A stretch of 38,416 bases of DNA from Deltaproteobacteria bacterium (lineage in GTDB: Bacteria > Myxococcota > B64-G9): assembly GCA_016935365.1 (NCBI GenBank), contig JAFGRB010000294.1, positions 1 to 38,416 on the forward strand. The letters run 5' to 3'. Both the position numbers and the translations under genes were made by a program. The notes beneath the pieces are model-generated. The model did not search any database, was not told where the DNA came from, and saw only the letters and a program-made list of their open reading frames with translations. Of the stretch, positions 30,798-38,416 are shown in pieces. Numbering within the stretch: the stretch's first letter is position 1; each line of letters opens with the position of its first letter.

Positions 30798-33503
30798 TCA
30801 GGACCCCGGATCCGCGATCAGGCGAAGATGGCAGTCCTCGATGTCCGAGACGAAGACGGTGCCCGCCAGGGGAGCCAGCCCAGTCGGGGAGAGCAGGAGC
30901 GCCTCGCAAGCCGGACAGAGGTCGCTCTGGTCGTTCCCCAGGCCGGCCACGGTCCACACGCCGCCGGGGCCGATCCGCGCGACGCGATGCTGGAGCGGAT
31001 CGCTGATGTAGATCCCGCCCGAGATCCAGTCCACCGCCAGCCCGATCGGGTGGTTGAACTCGCCCGGCGCGACCACGACCAGGACATCTCCGGAAGAGGA
31101 GACGTACTTGATGCTGCCGTCTCCGATGTCGCTGACCAGGAAGCCGCCGTCGAGCATGAAGGCCAGACCGGCAGGCGCCTGCAGTTCGCTGTTCTCACTG
31201 TCGCAGGCCCCGGCGAAGGTCTCCACGGTGAGCGCCGGGTAGCCCCTCGTGTCCACAGAGACGCGCCGAATGCAGCCGTTGCCGGAGTCGGCCACGTAGA
31301 GCCGTCCATACCAGTCCATGGCCAGTCCGCGGGGAGCACGGAAGGCGATCGGCGACCCGTTCTGGTATTCCAGCCGACCGCCATCCACGTCGTCGAGATC
31401 CACGATCCAGACGGTGTCCACAGGCGGGTCCGAGACGAAGAGGATTCCCGAGCCGTCGCCCGGAACGTGCAGGAGATCCGTGGGTTGCACGAGACCGAAC
31501 TCGCTGCCCAAGACCGTCTCGACTTCCCACTCGTCTCTGTCTGACCGATGGATGGAGCGGATGCGGCCTCCGCCGGAGTCGGCCAGGTAGAGCACGCTGT
31601 AGTCCAAGGTCCAGGCCATGCCCGCCGGTTGGTTGAAGCCGGCCGACTCGAGAGGGCCATCGATCGACTCGCAGTGGATCGACGCGTTGGACACGGTCAT
31701 GATGAGGCTCTCGTCCGCATCCTCGTCGCAGTCGTTGTCCAGCCCGTCGCAGACCTCGATCGCGCCCGGATAGCTCTGGGCTGCGGCATCGTCGCAATCG
31801 GCGAAGTCGCCGCACGGAGCGAATCCGTCCTGGTCCTGATCCGGGCACTCCCCGAAGCAGCTCTCGTCGGCGATCTGGCAGTAGGGATCGGCGCAGTCGA
31901 TCCGCTCGTCGCAGTCGTTGTCCACGCCGTCGTGGCAGTCTTCGAGCGCACCCGGGTGGACCTCCCCGTCGAGGTCGTTGCAGTCCGTGCCGCCGCAGCC
32001 GAGATCGCCCATGGCGTAGCCGTCCGCGTCGAGATCCAGATCGTCGATCTGCCCGGAGCAATCCTCGTCGCTGTCGTTGCCGCACAGCTCGATGGCACCC
32101 GGGAAGGCCATGGCGTCTAGATCGTCGCAGTCGGTGCCGCCTGCGCAGGGATTGCCGGCCAGGTCGACAGCGGCCACGAAGCCGTCGCCGTCCAGATCCG
32201 GATCGTTGGGGAGGGAGCTGCAGTCCTGGTCGAGATCGTCGCCGCACAGGTCGTAGGCGCCGGGGTGCCTGGCCGCGATGGCGTCGTCGCAGTCCCCATC
32301 GCAGGCGGTGTAACCGTCCCCGTCCCCGTCCTGGCAGCCCTGGCAGTCCGCAACCAGCGCGCAGTCCTCATCCGCACAGTTGATTCGCCCGTCGCAGTCC
32401 TCGTCCAGCAGGTCCCCCGACTCGCACAGCTCGCCGGTCGCGTCTCCGGGGTGGATCCAGTCCGCCCAGTCGGCGCAGTCCGCTGGCTTGTTGTCCGGGT
32501 CGATCGCGTCGCCGGGGCCGCACACGTCATAGCCATCGCCGTCGGCGTCGGGCGCCTCGTCGTCCATGCCGTTGCAGTTCTGGTCGATGCCGTCGCAGGG
32601 GATCTCCGCGGCCCCCGGGTGGATGCGCGGGTCGGACGGCGCGCAGTCCCGCCCCGAGCAGCGGTCGCCGTTCAGATCCCACGCGTCGACATGCCCGTCG
32701 CCGTCGCTGTCCGGGTCGCTCGCCTTTCCGGAGCAGTCCTGATCGATCCCATCTCCGCAGTACTCGATCGCATCCGGGTGGATGTCGACCGAGCTGTCGT
32801 CGCAGTCGGCCGGCCGGCCGTCGGGATTGTAGATGTCGTAGATGCCGCAGACGTCGAACCCGTCGCCGTCCTCGTCCGGCGCCTCGTCCGAAAACCCGTT
32901 GCAGTTGCGGTCGATGCCGTCGCAGGGGCTCTCCTCGATGCCTGGAAAAATGCGGCGGTTGCCGTCGTCGCAGTCGTCTCCCCCGCACCCGGCTTCGAAG
33001 TGACCGTCGTGGTCGCTGTCGCTGCAGTCGCAGTCGAGGTCCACGCCGGAGCAGTCCTGATCGATCCCATCGCCGCAGATCTCGGCAGCCCCGGGGTGGG
33101 TGCCCGGGTCGCTGTCGTCGCAGTCGTCGCCCCCGCAGCTCGCGTCTGCATGGCCGTCTCCGTCGCCATCGGCGCAGCCGCTGCAATCGCCGTCGACGCA
33201 GTCCTGTCCGTCCGGACAGCGCACGCCACAGCCGCCGCAGTGGTCTCGATCGGAGCGCGTATCGGTCTCGCAGCGCGTCCGGGTGCTCCCGTCGCAGTCC
33301 GCCATGCCGTCCTGGCATCCGGCGCAGATGACCGGATCGTCGAGCCGCCCGGGCGGCGCGCATATGTTTCCAATGCAGGTGCAAGGTGGAGGACAGGTGC
33401 CGTCGATGCAGGGGAAGTACCGGTCTCCACCGCCATCCAGGTCCGGCTCGAACAGGCAGCTGCCGAGCGCCAGGATCGATACGGCTGGGAGCAGGAAGCG
33501 CAT
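30798..33503 (-). CDS. MopE-repeat lipoprotein with C-terminal NHL propeller
   Basis: A 901-residue lipoprotein (lipobox ILALGSC, Cys16). After a Cys-rich start (about 30-105), residues about 110-600 hold nine repeats of the putative metal-binding motif known from MopE: D-C-D-D, about 6 residues, H-P-G-A, then C-x-D-G-x-D-x-D-C (for example DCDDSDPGTHPGAAEICGDG), separated by DGDGDG loops. Residues about 605-901 form an NHL-type beta-propeller (LYLADSGGGRIRSI, LYVADSGNGCIRRVS, GIYISDPLQHRVARI). Acidic DxDxDG and Cys pairs suggest binding of calcium or other metals. The ATG at 33503 has GGAGGT about 4 bases upstream and TAGAAT at 33527-33522. The gene is divergent from a small lipoprotein gene. 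Confidence 0.88.
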   Translation of the reverse strand: MRFLLPAVSILALGSCLFEPDLDGGGDRYFPCIDGTCPPPCTCIGNICAPPGRLDDPVICAGCQDGMADCDGSTRTRCETDTRSDRDHCGGCGVRCPDGQDCVDGDCSGCADGDGDGHADASCGGDDCDDSDPGTHPGAAEICGDGIDQDCSGVDLDCDCSDSDHDGHFEAGCGGDDCDDGNRRIFPGIEESPCDGIDRNCNGFSDEAPDEDGDGFDVCGIYDIYNPDGRPADCDDSSVDIHPDAIEYCGDGIDQDCSGKASDPDSDGDGHVDAWDLNGDRCSGRDCAPSDPRIHPGAAEIPCDGIDQNCNGMDDEAPDADGDGYDVCGPGDAIDPDNKPADCADWADWIHPGDATGELCESGDLLDEDCDGRINCADEDCALVADCQGCQDGDGDGYTACDGDCDDAIAARHPGAYDLCGDDLDQDCSSLPNDPDLDGDGFVAAVDLAGNPCAGGTDCDDLDAMAFPGAIELCGNDSDEDCSGQIDDLDLDADGYAMGDLGCGGTDCNDLDGEVHPGALEDCHDGVDNDCDERIDCADPYCQIADESCFGECPDQDQDGFAPCGDFADCDDAAAQSYPGAIEVCDGLDNDCDEDADESLIMTVSNASIHCESIDGPLESAGFNQPAGMAWTLDYSVLYLADSGGGRIRSIHRSDRDEWEVETVLGSEFGLVQPTDLLHVPGDGSGILFVSDPPVDTVWIVDLDDVDGGRLEYQNGSPIAFRAPRGLAMDWYGRLYVADSGNGCIRRVSVDTRGYPALTVETFAGACDSENSELQAPAGLAFMLDGGFLVSDIGDGSIKYVSSSGDVLVVVAPGEFNHPIGLAVDWISGGIYISDPLQHRVARIGPGGVWTVAGLGNDQSDLCPACEALLLSPTGLAPLAGTVFVSDIEDCHLRLIADPGS

Positions 33504-33521
33504 GCCGACCTCCGATCTTCG

Positions 33522-33527
33522 ATTCTA
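33522..33527 (-). promoter_or_regulatory. Candidate -10 element of MopE-repeat gene
   Basis: TAGAAT on the minus strand (5/6 match), about 18 bases before the ATG at 33503, spaced to give a leader carrying the GGAGGT site. No good -35 is seen 16-18 bases upstream (CTGCAC), so an activator may be needed. Confidence 0.35.
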
Positions 33528-33555
33528 GACGCTTCGGGAGAGAAGTGCAGCCTCG

Positions 33556-33584
33556 TTGACGAGGCGCGCACCGGCTGCGAGAAT
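33556..33584 (+). promoter_or_regulatory. Candidate promoter of small lipoprotein pair
   Basis: TTGACG and GAGAAT are 17 bases apart (5/6 and 4/6 matches). The predicted start lies just before the GAGGAGGT ribosome-binding site at 33593-33600. Confidence 0.4.
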
Positions 33585-33605
33585 GAGCGATTGAGGAGGT
33601 ACGAG

Positions 33606-34055
33606 ATGCGAATGCGTGGGTTCTTCTGGCTTTTCGGACTGGGGCTCGCGATCGCGGCCTGCGGGGACGGAGATGGGGGTGGTATTCCAGACACGAACCT
33701 CGCCGGCATGATCGATGGACAGGCGTTCTCGTTCGTGAGCGGCAGGTCCGAGGTCGACACCGAGCAGGACTGCATCGACATCGATCTGTTCGATCAAGCC
33801 GGGGGCTGCAGCGTACACATGGGAAGCGGCCTGATGGTCTTTTTCACGACTCCTTCGGCCGAACCGGGCTCCTACTCGCTCGGGATGAGCCACACGGTGA
33901 CGCTCTACAACCCGGACGGCAACATGAACACGATATGCACGCTCGGCCGGGTGGAGCTCGAGAGCGGGGACGGCGTGATCGAGGGCGGTCTGACGGCCTC
34001 GTACGACGACGAGAACCACGTGGCCGGTCGCTTCACGATCGACATCTGCCAGTGA
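33606..34055 (+). CDS. Small lipoprotein of unknown function
   Basis: A 149-residue protein with a canonical lipobox (GLAIAAC, Cys19) followed by a Gly/Asp linker (GDGDGGG). The mature domain is short and beta-rich (MIDGQAFSFVSGRSEVDT, LMVFFTTPSAEPGSYSLG, GGLTASYDDENHVAGRFTID) with paired cysteines near DCIDID, GGCSVH, ICTLG and the end. The layout resembles small secreted beta-sandwich lipoproteins seen in myxobacterial genomes, but no family is recognised. The start at 33606 has GAGGAGGT 5 bases upstream; an ATG two codons later is also possible. Its TGA overlaps the GTG start of the next gene (GTGA), so the two are translationally coupled. Confidence 0.75.
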   Translation: MRMRGFFWLFGLGLAIAACGDGDGGGIPDTNLAGMIDGQAFSFVSGRSEVDTEQDCIDIDLFDQAGGCSVHMGSGLMVFFTTPSAEPGSYSLGMSHTVTLYNPDGNMNTICTLGRVELESGDGVIEGGLTASYDDENHVAGRFTIDICQ

Positions 34056-34687
34056 GCGCGATCATGGGCGGAGGCAGGACGGTCCAGGTCCTCTCGGGGC
34101 TGCTGTGGGCCTTGCTGCTGCCGGCTTGCGAGGAGAAGGCAGCCGGGCTCGATCTGGAGTGGATCCTGAAGGCCCCCTGGGGCGAGGGCGGGAAAGAGAT
34201 CGCCGGCCGCTTCCCCGGCGCCAGGGCGGTCGAGGAGCAGACGGGCCGGAGCCTCTGGTTGCAGACGGAGATCGCGGATCTGCCGGCGGTCGTGGGGCTG
34301 CTGTTCTCCCCGAAGGGCCTGTCGGCGGTCGAGGTCTATGCGGGTGCCGAGGATGTGGAAGGGGTGCTCGGCATCCGCAAGCTCGATTCCACGACCGAGA
34401 GGCGAATGCCGGTCTCCAGGCCCGTGGAGCGTTTCGTCCGCGCGCTCGAGCGGCGCCTGGGCCCGCCGTCTGCTCGACACGTGATGGGCAAGGGCCAGCC
34501 GCTGCCGCCGGCCCGCGCACGGGCCCGGAGCCACACGGTCCTGGAGGTCTGGCAGCTCGCCCGTTGCCACGTCACCCTGGCGCACCACGCGCTGCATTTC
34601 GACGGGCCGATCCTTCTCGTTCAGCCGCCGCGCTCGTCATTTGCCGGAGCCCCGGACGGGGCGCAAGGAGAATCCCCGGCGCGGTAG
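34052..34687 (+). CDS. Putative lipoprotein of unknown function
   Basis: A 211-residue protein. The likely start is GTG at 34052, overlapping the preceding stop codon as GTGA; ATG at 34064 is the alternative. The signal ends in a lipobox LLLPAC. The rest has no recognised domain: an alpha/beta segment (IAGRFPGARAVEEQTGRSLW, VVGLLFSPKGLSAVEVYAG) and a basic helix (FVRALERRLGPP). The C-terminal 67 bases are antisense to the end of the convergent cation-diffusion-facilitator gene, so the last 20 or so residues (after LLVQPP) may be fortuitous extension. Confidence 0.6.
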   Translation: MSAIMGGGRTVQVLSGLLWALLLPACEEKAAGLDLEWILKAPWGEGGKEIAGRFPGARAVEEQTGRSLWLQTEIADLPAVVGLLFSPKGLSAVEVYAGAEDVEGVLGIRKLDSTTERRMPVSRPVERFVRALERRLGPPSARHVMGKGQPLPPARARARSHTVLEVWQLARCHVTLAHHALHFDGPILLVQPPRSSFAGAPDGAQGESPAR

Positions 34688-35604
34688 GGCTCGTGGCCTT
34701 CGGCGTAGATGTCCGGCTCGATGTAGACGACCCGGGCGATGGGCACGGCCTCGCGAAGCTGCACCTCGAGCGCGTTGATGGCGCTCACCACGGCCGCGAA
34801 GTCGAGCTTTCCATCGAGCTCGACCTTGATGGCCACCAGCAGCTCCTCGGGACCCAGGTGCTCGGTGCGCATGTGGATCAGGCGCCGGACGCAGCCCTGG
34901 CGCTCGACGATCGCGCGCAGCGCGGCCCGGGACTTCTGAGAGGCGGACTCGCCGATCAGCAGCGATTTCATCTCGATCGCCAGCACCACGGCGATGGCGC
35001 CCAGCAGCAAGCCGATGGCGATCGAGCCGAGCGCATCGAAGCGGGCGTCTTCGAGCAGCAGGGCCAGGCCCACGCCGGCGAGCGCCAGCGCCAGCCCGGC
35101 CAGGGCGCCGACATCCTCGAGCAGCACCACCGGCAGCTCGGGCACCTTGGAGCTGCGCACGAAGGTCCACCAAGAGAGATCGCCCCGCAGGTGGTTCGAC
35201 TCCCGCACCGCGGTGCGCAGCGACAGGCTCTCCAGGACGATGGCCACGGCCAGGATGCCGACCGCCCAGATGGGCGACTCCAGCTCGTGAGGGTGAAGCA
35301 GCTTCTCGACGCCCTCGACGAGCGCGAAGACCGAGCCCAGGCTGAAGATAACCAGGGCCACCACGAAGGCCCAGAAGAAGCGCTCCCGGCCGTAGCCGAA
35401 GGGGTGCTCGGGCGTCTCCCGGCGTCTCGCCAGGCGGCTGCCCAGCAGCAGCAGGCCCTGGTTGGCCGTGTCGGCCACCGAGTGGATGGATTCTGCCAGC
35501 ATGGAGGCCGCGCCCGTGAAGAAGAAACCGATCGCCTTGGCCACGGCGATGCCGAGGTTGGCCAGAAAGGCGGCGATGATGGCCTTGCGGCTGTCGCTCT
35601 TCAC
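34621..35604 (-). CDS. Cation diffusion facilitator family transporter
   Basis: A 327-residue inner-membrane divalent-metal/proton antiporter of the CDF family. Six TM helices are visible in the first 210 residues. TM2 has the metal-site pattern ESIHSVADT (HxxxD); TM5 reads LLEDVGALAGLALAL, the ED-x3-A variant found in ZNT9-like members rather than the HxxxD of YiiP. The cytoplasmic C-terminal domain follows (about 215-300, EELLVAIKVELDGKLDFAAV), typical of the CDF dimerisation domain, then a short Pro/Gly tail. GTG at 35604 is chosen because GAGGAGG lies 6 bases upstream; ATG at 35655 is an alternative. Metal specificity (Zn, Mn, Fe, Co) cannot be told. Its end overlaps the convergent lipoprotein gene by 67 bases. 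Confidence 0.88.
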   Translation of the reverse strand: MKSDSRKAIIAAFLANLGIAVAKAIGFFFTGAASMLAESIHSVADTANQGLLLLGSRLARRRETPEHPFGYGRERFFWAFVVALVIFSLGSVFALVEGVEKLLHPHELESPIWAVGILAVAIVLESLSLRTAVRESNHLRGDLSWWTFVRSSKVPELPVVLLEDVGALAGLALALAGVGLALLLEDARFDALGSIAIGLLLGAIAVVLAIEMKSLLIGESASQKSRAALRAIVERQGCVRRLIHMRTEHLGPEELLVAIKVELDGKLDFAAVVSAINALEVQLREAVPIARVVYIEPDIYAEGHEPYRAGDSPCAPSGAPANDERGG

Positions 35605-35701
35605 GCCCGTCCTCCTCGCGGACCGTCCACCGAGAGGATCGGGCATTCCGGGCACGACTGCAATGCTCTTGTGACTCGGACTCCGGCTGCATGCAAGGCT
35701 C

Positions 35702-37354
35702 TCAGACCCCCTGCGCGTCCCAGGCGAGCACCGTCGAGTCCCGGCTGCCCGAGTAGAGCCGGCTGCCGTCGTTCGAGAAGACCAGGCTGGTGACGGCGCC
35801 GGTGTGCCCTTTGAGGCGTCGGAGCTCCTCGCCGGAGTCGAGGTCGAAGAAGCGCACCGTCCAGTCCCGGCATCCGGCGGCGAGCTTCCTGCCTATGGTG
35901 TGAAAGGCGAGGCTGAGAGGGCAGGTATCCTGGGTGACGAGCCAGCCCCTCTCGCTTCTTGCGGCCCGGTCCCAGAGCAGAATCTTCGGGCAATCCCACA
36001 CGCCGAGCGCGGCAGTCTTCTCGTCGGAGCAGAGCGCCAGGCAGCGGGGCAGGCCGGGAAAGCCCGTCTTCGCCCGGCTGATGCGCCGGCCCCCTTCGAT
36101 ATCCCACTCCTCGACGACTCCGAGCTGGTCCGCCACGACGAGCCGGCGACCGTCGCCCGAGAAGCAGGGCAGCTGGCCCCGTCCCTGTCCCACCCGGAAG
36201 CGGCACAGCTCGTTCCAGTCTGCGACCCGGAACACCCGGACGGGCGGATGCTCGCCCCGCTCGCCCGCCGCGGCCATGAGATCGCCCGCCGACGAGAAGA
36301 CGGCCGCCAGCGTGCCCGTGCCCAGCTCGACAGCCTGCCGGCGCTCGGTGCCGGAGGGAGGATCGAAGACGTCCACGAGCCCATCCGAACGGACCCGTAA
36401 GAGACGGGTTCCCTGGAAGGCCAGCCCGGCGATTCCTCGGACCGGGTCTGGAAAGGGCGTGAACTGCTGCGACTCCAGCGTCCACAGCCCACCGGCTGTG
36501 GCCAGGTGCCTGCCGTCGGGCGAGAGGGCCATCCGGTCGATGGGATCGGCATCGGGGTCCTGCCGGAGCTCGTCGAGGCTCGGGTTCCGCTCGGGCGCTC
36601 CGTGCGGGTTGACGACCATCTCGCCGGAGTGCGTGTCGATGGCTTCGTAGCTGTACACCCGGTCCGATAGGTAACGCCCATCAGGCGAGAAGAAGATGTC
36701 GAACCACTCGCCTGCGAACTGCAGATCGTGGATCCGCTTCGACGCGGCCACGTCCCAGATGGCGATGGAGGCCTGGCTCCCATCGGGGACGGGGATGACC
36801 AGGGTGGCCGATGCGGCCAGGCGCCGGCTGTCGGGCGAGAAGGCCAGCGAGTCGACCGGGTGCTCGCAGGCCCGGAACCCATCGATCCTTTCGAGGGAAG
36901 GGAGCGTGAAGATGTCCACCGCCCCCTGGTAGGTACCCGCGGCCAGGAGGGCGCCGTCGGGGGAGAAGGCGAGGCTCTGGATGGCGCCGTCCGTCGACCC
37001 GAAGCGCCGGAACCGGCCCGCGTCGATGCTCCACAGGTGGCCGCCCTCCTGCTTCGGCGAGAAGGCCAGGGCTCGGCCGTCCGGGCTCAGGGCCCGGGCC
37101 GTCACATCGGCGCGCAGCTGCAGCAGCGAGAGCAGGCTCCCGGAGGCCCGATCGAATATCCGTATGGAGTCGCCCCCCACGGTCATGATGTGGTTGGAGC
37201 CGGGAAGGCGGATGACCTCGCCGCAGTGTTGCGGATGGGCGAATCGGAGGCTCCCCAGCCTGAAGAGGCAGCCTTCGGGAAGCGACCTGTCCGCCTCGCC
37301 TGCTCGCCACGACCGGGCCTGGACGATGGCCTGCTGGGATCCGCGCGCCGGCAT
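35702..37354 (-). CDS. WD40-repeat beta-propeller protein
   Basis: A 550-residue protein consisting almost wholly of WD40-type repeats: LAFSPDGALLAAGTYQGAVD, LAFSPDSRRLAAS, IAIWDVAASKRIHDL, MALSPDGRHLATAGG, VRFFDLDSGEELRRLKGHTG and LVFSNDGSRLYSGSRDST followed by LAWD. The number suggests two propellers or one of 12-14 blades. No signal peptide is seen at the chosen ATG. It starts 6 bases after the stop of the upstream unrecognised gene and so is almost certainly in the same operon; its own ribosome-binding site is weak (GTGAG), which suggests coupling. WD40 propellers are protein-interaction platforms; the partner is unknown but the adjacent gene product is an obvious candidate. Confidence 0.85.
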   Translation of the reverse strand: MPARGSQQAIVQARSWRAGEADRSLPEGCLFRLGSLRFAHPQHCGEVIRLPGSNHIMTVGGDSIRIFDRASGSLLSLLQLRADVTARALSPDGRALAFSPKQEGGHLWSIDAGRFRRFGSTDGAIQSLAFSPDGALLAAGTYQGAVDIFTLPSLERIDGFRACEHPVDSLAFSPDSRRLAASATLVIPVPDGSQASIAIWDVAASKRIHDLQFAGEWFDIFFSPDGRYLSDRVYSYEAIDTHSGEMVVNPHGAPERNPSLDELRQDPDADPIDRMALSPDGRHLATAGGLWTLESQQFTPFPDPVRGIAGLAFQGTRLLRVRSDGLVDVFDPPSGTERRQAVELGTGTLAAVFSSAGDLMAAAGERGEHPPVRVFRVADWNELCRFRVGQGRGQLPCFSGDGRRLVVADQLGVVEEWDIEGGRRISRAKTGFPGLPRCLALCSDEKTAALGVWDCPKILLWDRAARSERGWLVTQDTCPLSLAFHTIGRKLAAGCRDWTVRFFDLDSGEELRRLKGHTGAVTSLVFSNDGSRLYSGSRDSTVLAWDAQGV

Positions 37355-37360
37355 GCGATC

Positions 37361-38275
37361 TCACAGGACTGGCGGATCCACCACGATTCTCCACGGCGCC
37401 TCGTCGGCCGCAGGGTCGGGCGGGAAGCCCGGCCACTCGCGCGCACCGGCGAGCAGCTCCTTCGCCGACTCGACGAAGGCGCGCCGGGTCCTGCCCCAGT
37501 GGTGCTGGCCGGCCAGGGTGAGCTCGAACTGGGCCAGGCAAAACTCGGGCCCCTCGAGCCTCGCGATGAACAGGCTGCCGTCCTGGGCATGGCCCGTGTA
37601 GAAGAGGCCCTGCTTTTCCAGCCGGGCTGCGAGGGCCTTGCGGAGCGACTCGAGCCTGTCCGCGTGCGGCTCGCAGCCGTCCGCGCGCATGCTGACCCCG
37701 TCGGGGTTGGCCGCGTAGCGGGGATCGTCCGGCAGGCCGGCTCTCAGCGTGTGCAGGCCGTCCTCGAGCTCGTACAGGGCGCTGGCCTCGACCCGGCCCG
37801 CGAGCACGAGCCGGATGGTCACCGTCAGGTGCCTCCCGTCTGCGGGCTGGTGTCCGAACGAGGTCGTGTAGAGATAGGAGCCTTTCGCCTGCAGCTCCCG
37901 GAGCCAGGACGCGTACTCGGCCAGCTCGAAGTGCGCCAGGTGCGCCTCCGTACCGAGATCCGGACCTGGCCGGTATGGCCGGATCGAGCGCGACCAGGCC
38001 GGCTTCTTTCGGAGCTTCTCGATCAGGGCGGCGACTCTCTCCGCCAGCGGCTCGAGACGGGCTGCGATCTTGGCGCGCGCCCTGGAGTGGTACTTGGTCT
38101 CCTCCTCCGGGCCGGTGAAGTGGATGCGCAAGCCGTCGTCTCCGGAGAGCGCGAAGTACTCCCTGGTGATGGTGCCCACGGCCGATCCGCTCATGTGCGC
38201 CTCCCGCGGCAGGAGAAAGGCGAGCAGGAAGAGAAGCACGGGGATCCCGGGCGCTGCCTCTCTCGGCTTCTTCAC
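37361..38275 (-). CDS. Unrecognised protein, probably exported
   Basis: A 304-residue protein of no recognised family. From the GTG at 38275 the N-terminus is a plausible signal peptide (KKPREAAPGIPVLLFLLAFL). A promoter-like TTGCGG-17-TGTAAT ends 6 bases before it, fitting a leaderless start. An ATG at 38194 is an alternative with a strong GGGAGG 5 bases upstream, which would make a cytoplasmic protein of 277 residues; the two cannot be separated here. The mature part is mixed alpha/beta, with a long charged helix (AKIAARLEPLAERVAALIEK) and beta strands such as RHLTVTIRLVLAGR and GLFYTGHAQDGSLFIARLEG. It is followed within 6 bases by the WD40 gene, suggesting the two proteins act together. 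Confidence 0.5.
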   Translation of the reverse strand: MKKPREAAPGIPVLLFLLAFLLPREAHMSGSAVGTITREYFALSGDDGLRIHFTGPEEETKYHSRARAKIAARLEPLAERVAALIEKLRKKPAWSRSIRPYRPGPDLGTEAHLAHFELAEYASWLRELQAKGSYLYTTSFGHQPADGRHLTVTIRLVLAGRVEASALYELEDGLHTLRAGLPDDPRYAANPDGVSMRADGCEPHADRLESLRKALAARLEKQGLFYTGHAQDGSLFIARLEGPEFCLAQFELTLAGQHHWGRTRRAFVESAKELLAGAREWPGFPPDPAADEAPWRIVVDPPVL

Positions 38276-38281
38276 GTCTCG

Positions 38282-38310
38282 ATTACAGCAGCATCCACGC
38301 CACGCCGCAA
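38282..38310 (-). promoter_or_regulatory. Candidate promoter of WD40/unknown operon
   Basis: On the minus strand TTGCGG (38310-38305) and TGTAAT (38287-38282, 5/6 match) are 17 bases apart. The -10 ends 6 bases before GTG at 38275, so a transcript would begin at or next to that codon. Confidence 0.4.
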
Positions 38311-38321
38311 GCTCCTCCGCC

Positions 38322-38347
38322 AGTCCCAACGTTGGGACGTTGGGACT
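38322..38347. repeat. Palindromic repeat, possible operator
   Basis: AGTCCCAAC, then GTTGGGAC twice in a row, ending in T. The first half forms a perfect 16-base palindrome (GTCCCAACGTTGGGAC at 38323-38338), and the outer 9-bp arms also pair (38322-38330 with 38339-38347). It lies just upstream of the TTGCGG -35 element of the WD40/unknown operon, about 47-72 bases before the predicted transcription start, a usual position for a regulator site. No matching regulator gene is seen. Confidence 0.5.
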
Positions 38348-38416
38348 ACCGCGTCAGGATCCGGTTGCACGAAGGGTGGATTCTCGGTCGAGCGGGGGGA
38401 GGCTGGCGACTTCGGG

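Noticed and set aside
31700..33150. Regular DNA periodicity that might be taken for a CRISPR or tandem array
   Set aside because: Unit length and sequence vary and follow the MopE protein repeats in frame.
32265..33600. A Val/Ala-rich plus-strand extension upstream of the small lipoprotein
   Set aside because: It is the complement of MopE repeats (GAC and GTC codons); the true lipoprotein start is at 33606 with GAGGAGGT.

Overview
The window is GC-rich, densely coded chromosomal DNA from a Gram-negative bacterium, most likely a myxobacterium-like lineage (Myxococcota or the former Deltaproteobacteria). The reasons are the many lipoproteins with cysteine-rich, glycine-rich or MopE-type metal-binding repeats, the very large PD40/TPR/CHAT protein, WD40 and leucine-rich-repeat secreted proteins, and high G+C at third codon positions that produces long antisense shadow ORFs. 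No rRNA, tRNA, CRISPR array, transposase, phage gene or plasmid replication gene was recognised. This placement is inference from gene content only.

Layout. 1-3736 (minus strand): two adjacent paralogous exported SRPBCC/START-fold proteins followed by a heparinase II/III-like lipoprotein. 3864-4938 (plus): a cyclic-nucleotide-binding-fold protein and a membrane-anchored methyltransferase. 5110-15763 (plus): a 97-residue protein resembling sigma-70 region 4 with an acidic recognition helix, a six-TM chemoreceptor, and a 2,653-residue lipoprotein made of a PD40 propeller, TPRs, a degenerate CHAT-like domain, more TPRs and a CHAT peptidase with an intact His/Cys dyad. 15800-18406 (minus): PlsB acyltransferase. 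18532-23715 (plus): an archaeal-type GatE subunit followed by a fusion of endonuclease Q to a UvrD-type helicase. 23716-23998: a palindrome-rich intergenic repeat cluster.

23999-27703 (plus): a glycine-rich lipoprotein and a cysteine-rich lipoprotein with twelve four-cysteine units. 27697-28467 (minus): an orphan ParA-type ATPase, divergent from an HTH/cyclin-like protein of unknown function (28599-30080) and an LRR protein (30113-30793). 30798-33503 (minus): a MopE-repeat/NHL-propeller lipoprotein, divergent from two small lipoproteins (33606-34687). 34621-38275 (minus): a cation diffusion facilitator, a WD40 protein and an unrecognised exported protein with a palindromic upstream site.

The parts most worth following are the sigma-mimic/chemoreceptor/double-CHAT cluster and the GatE/EndoQ-UvrD pair. 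About five genes also have a promoter-like -10 element only 6-10 bases before the start codon and no Shine-Dalgarno sequence, which suggests leaderless mRNAs. Coordinates, motifs and ribosome-binding sites were read directly; family names rest on recognised motifs without database searches.
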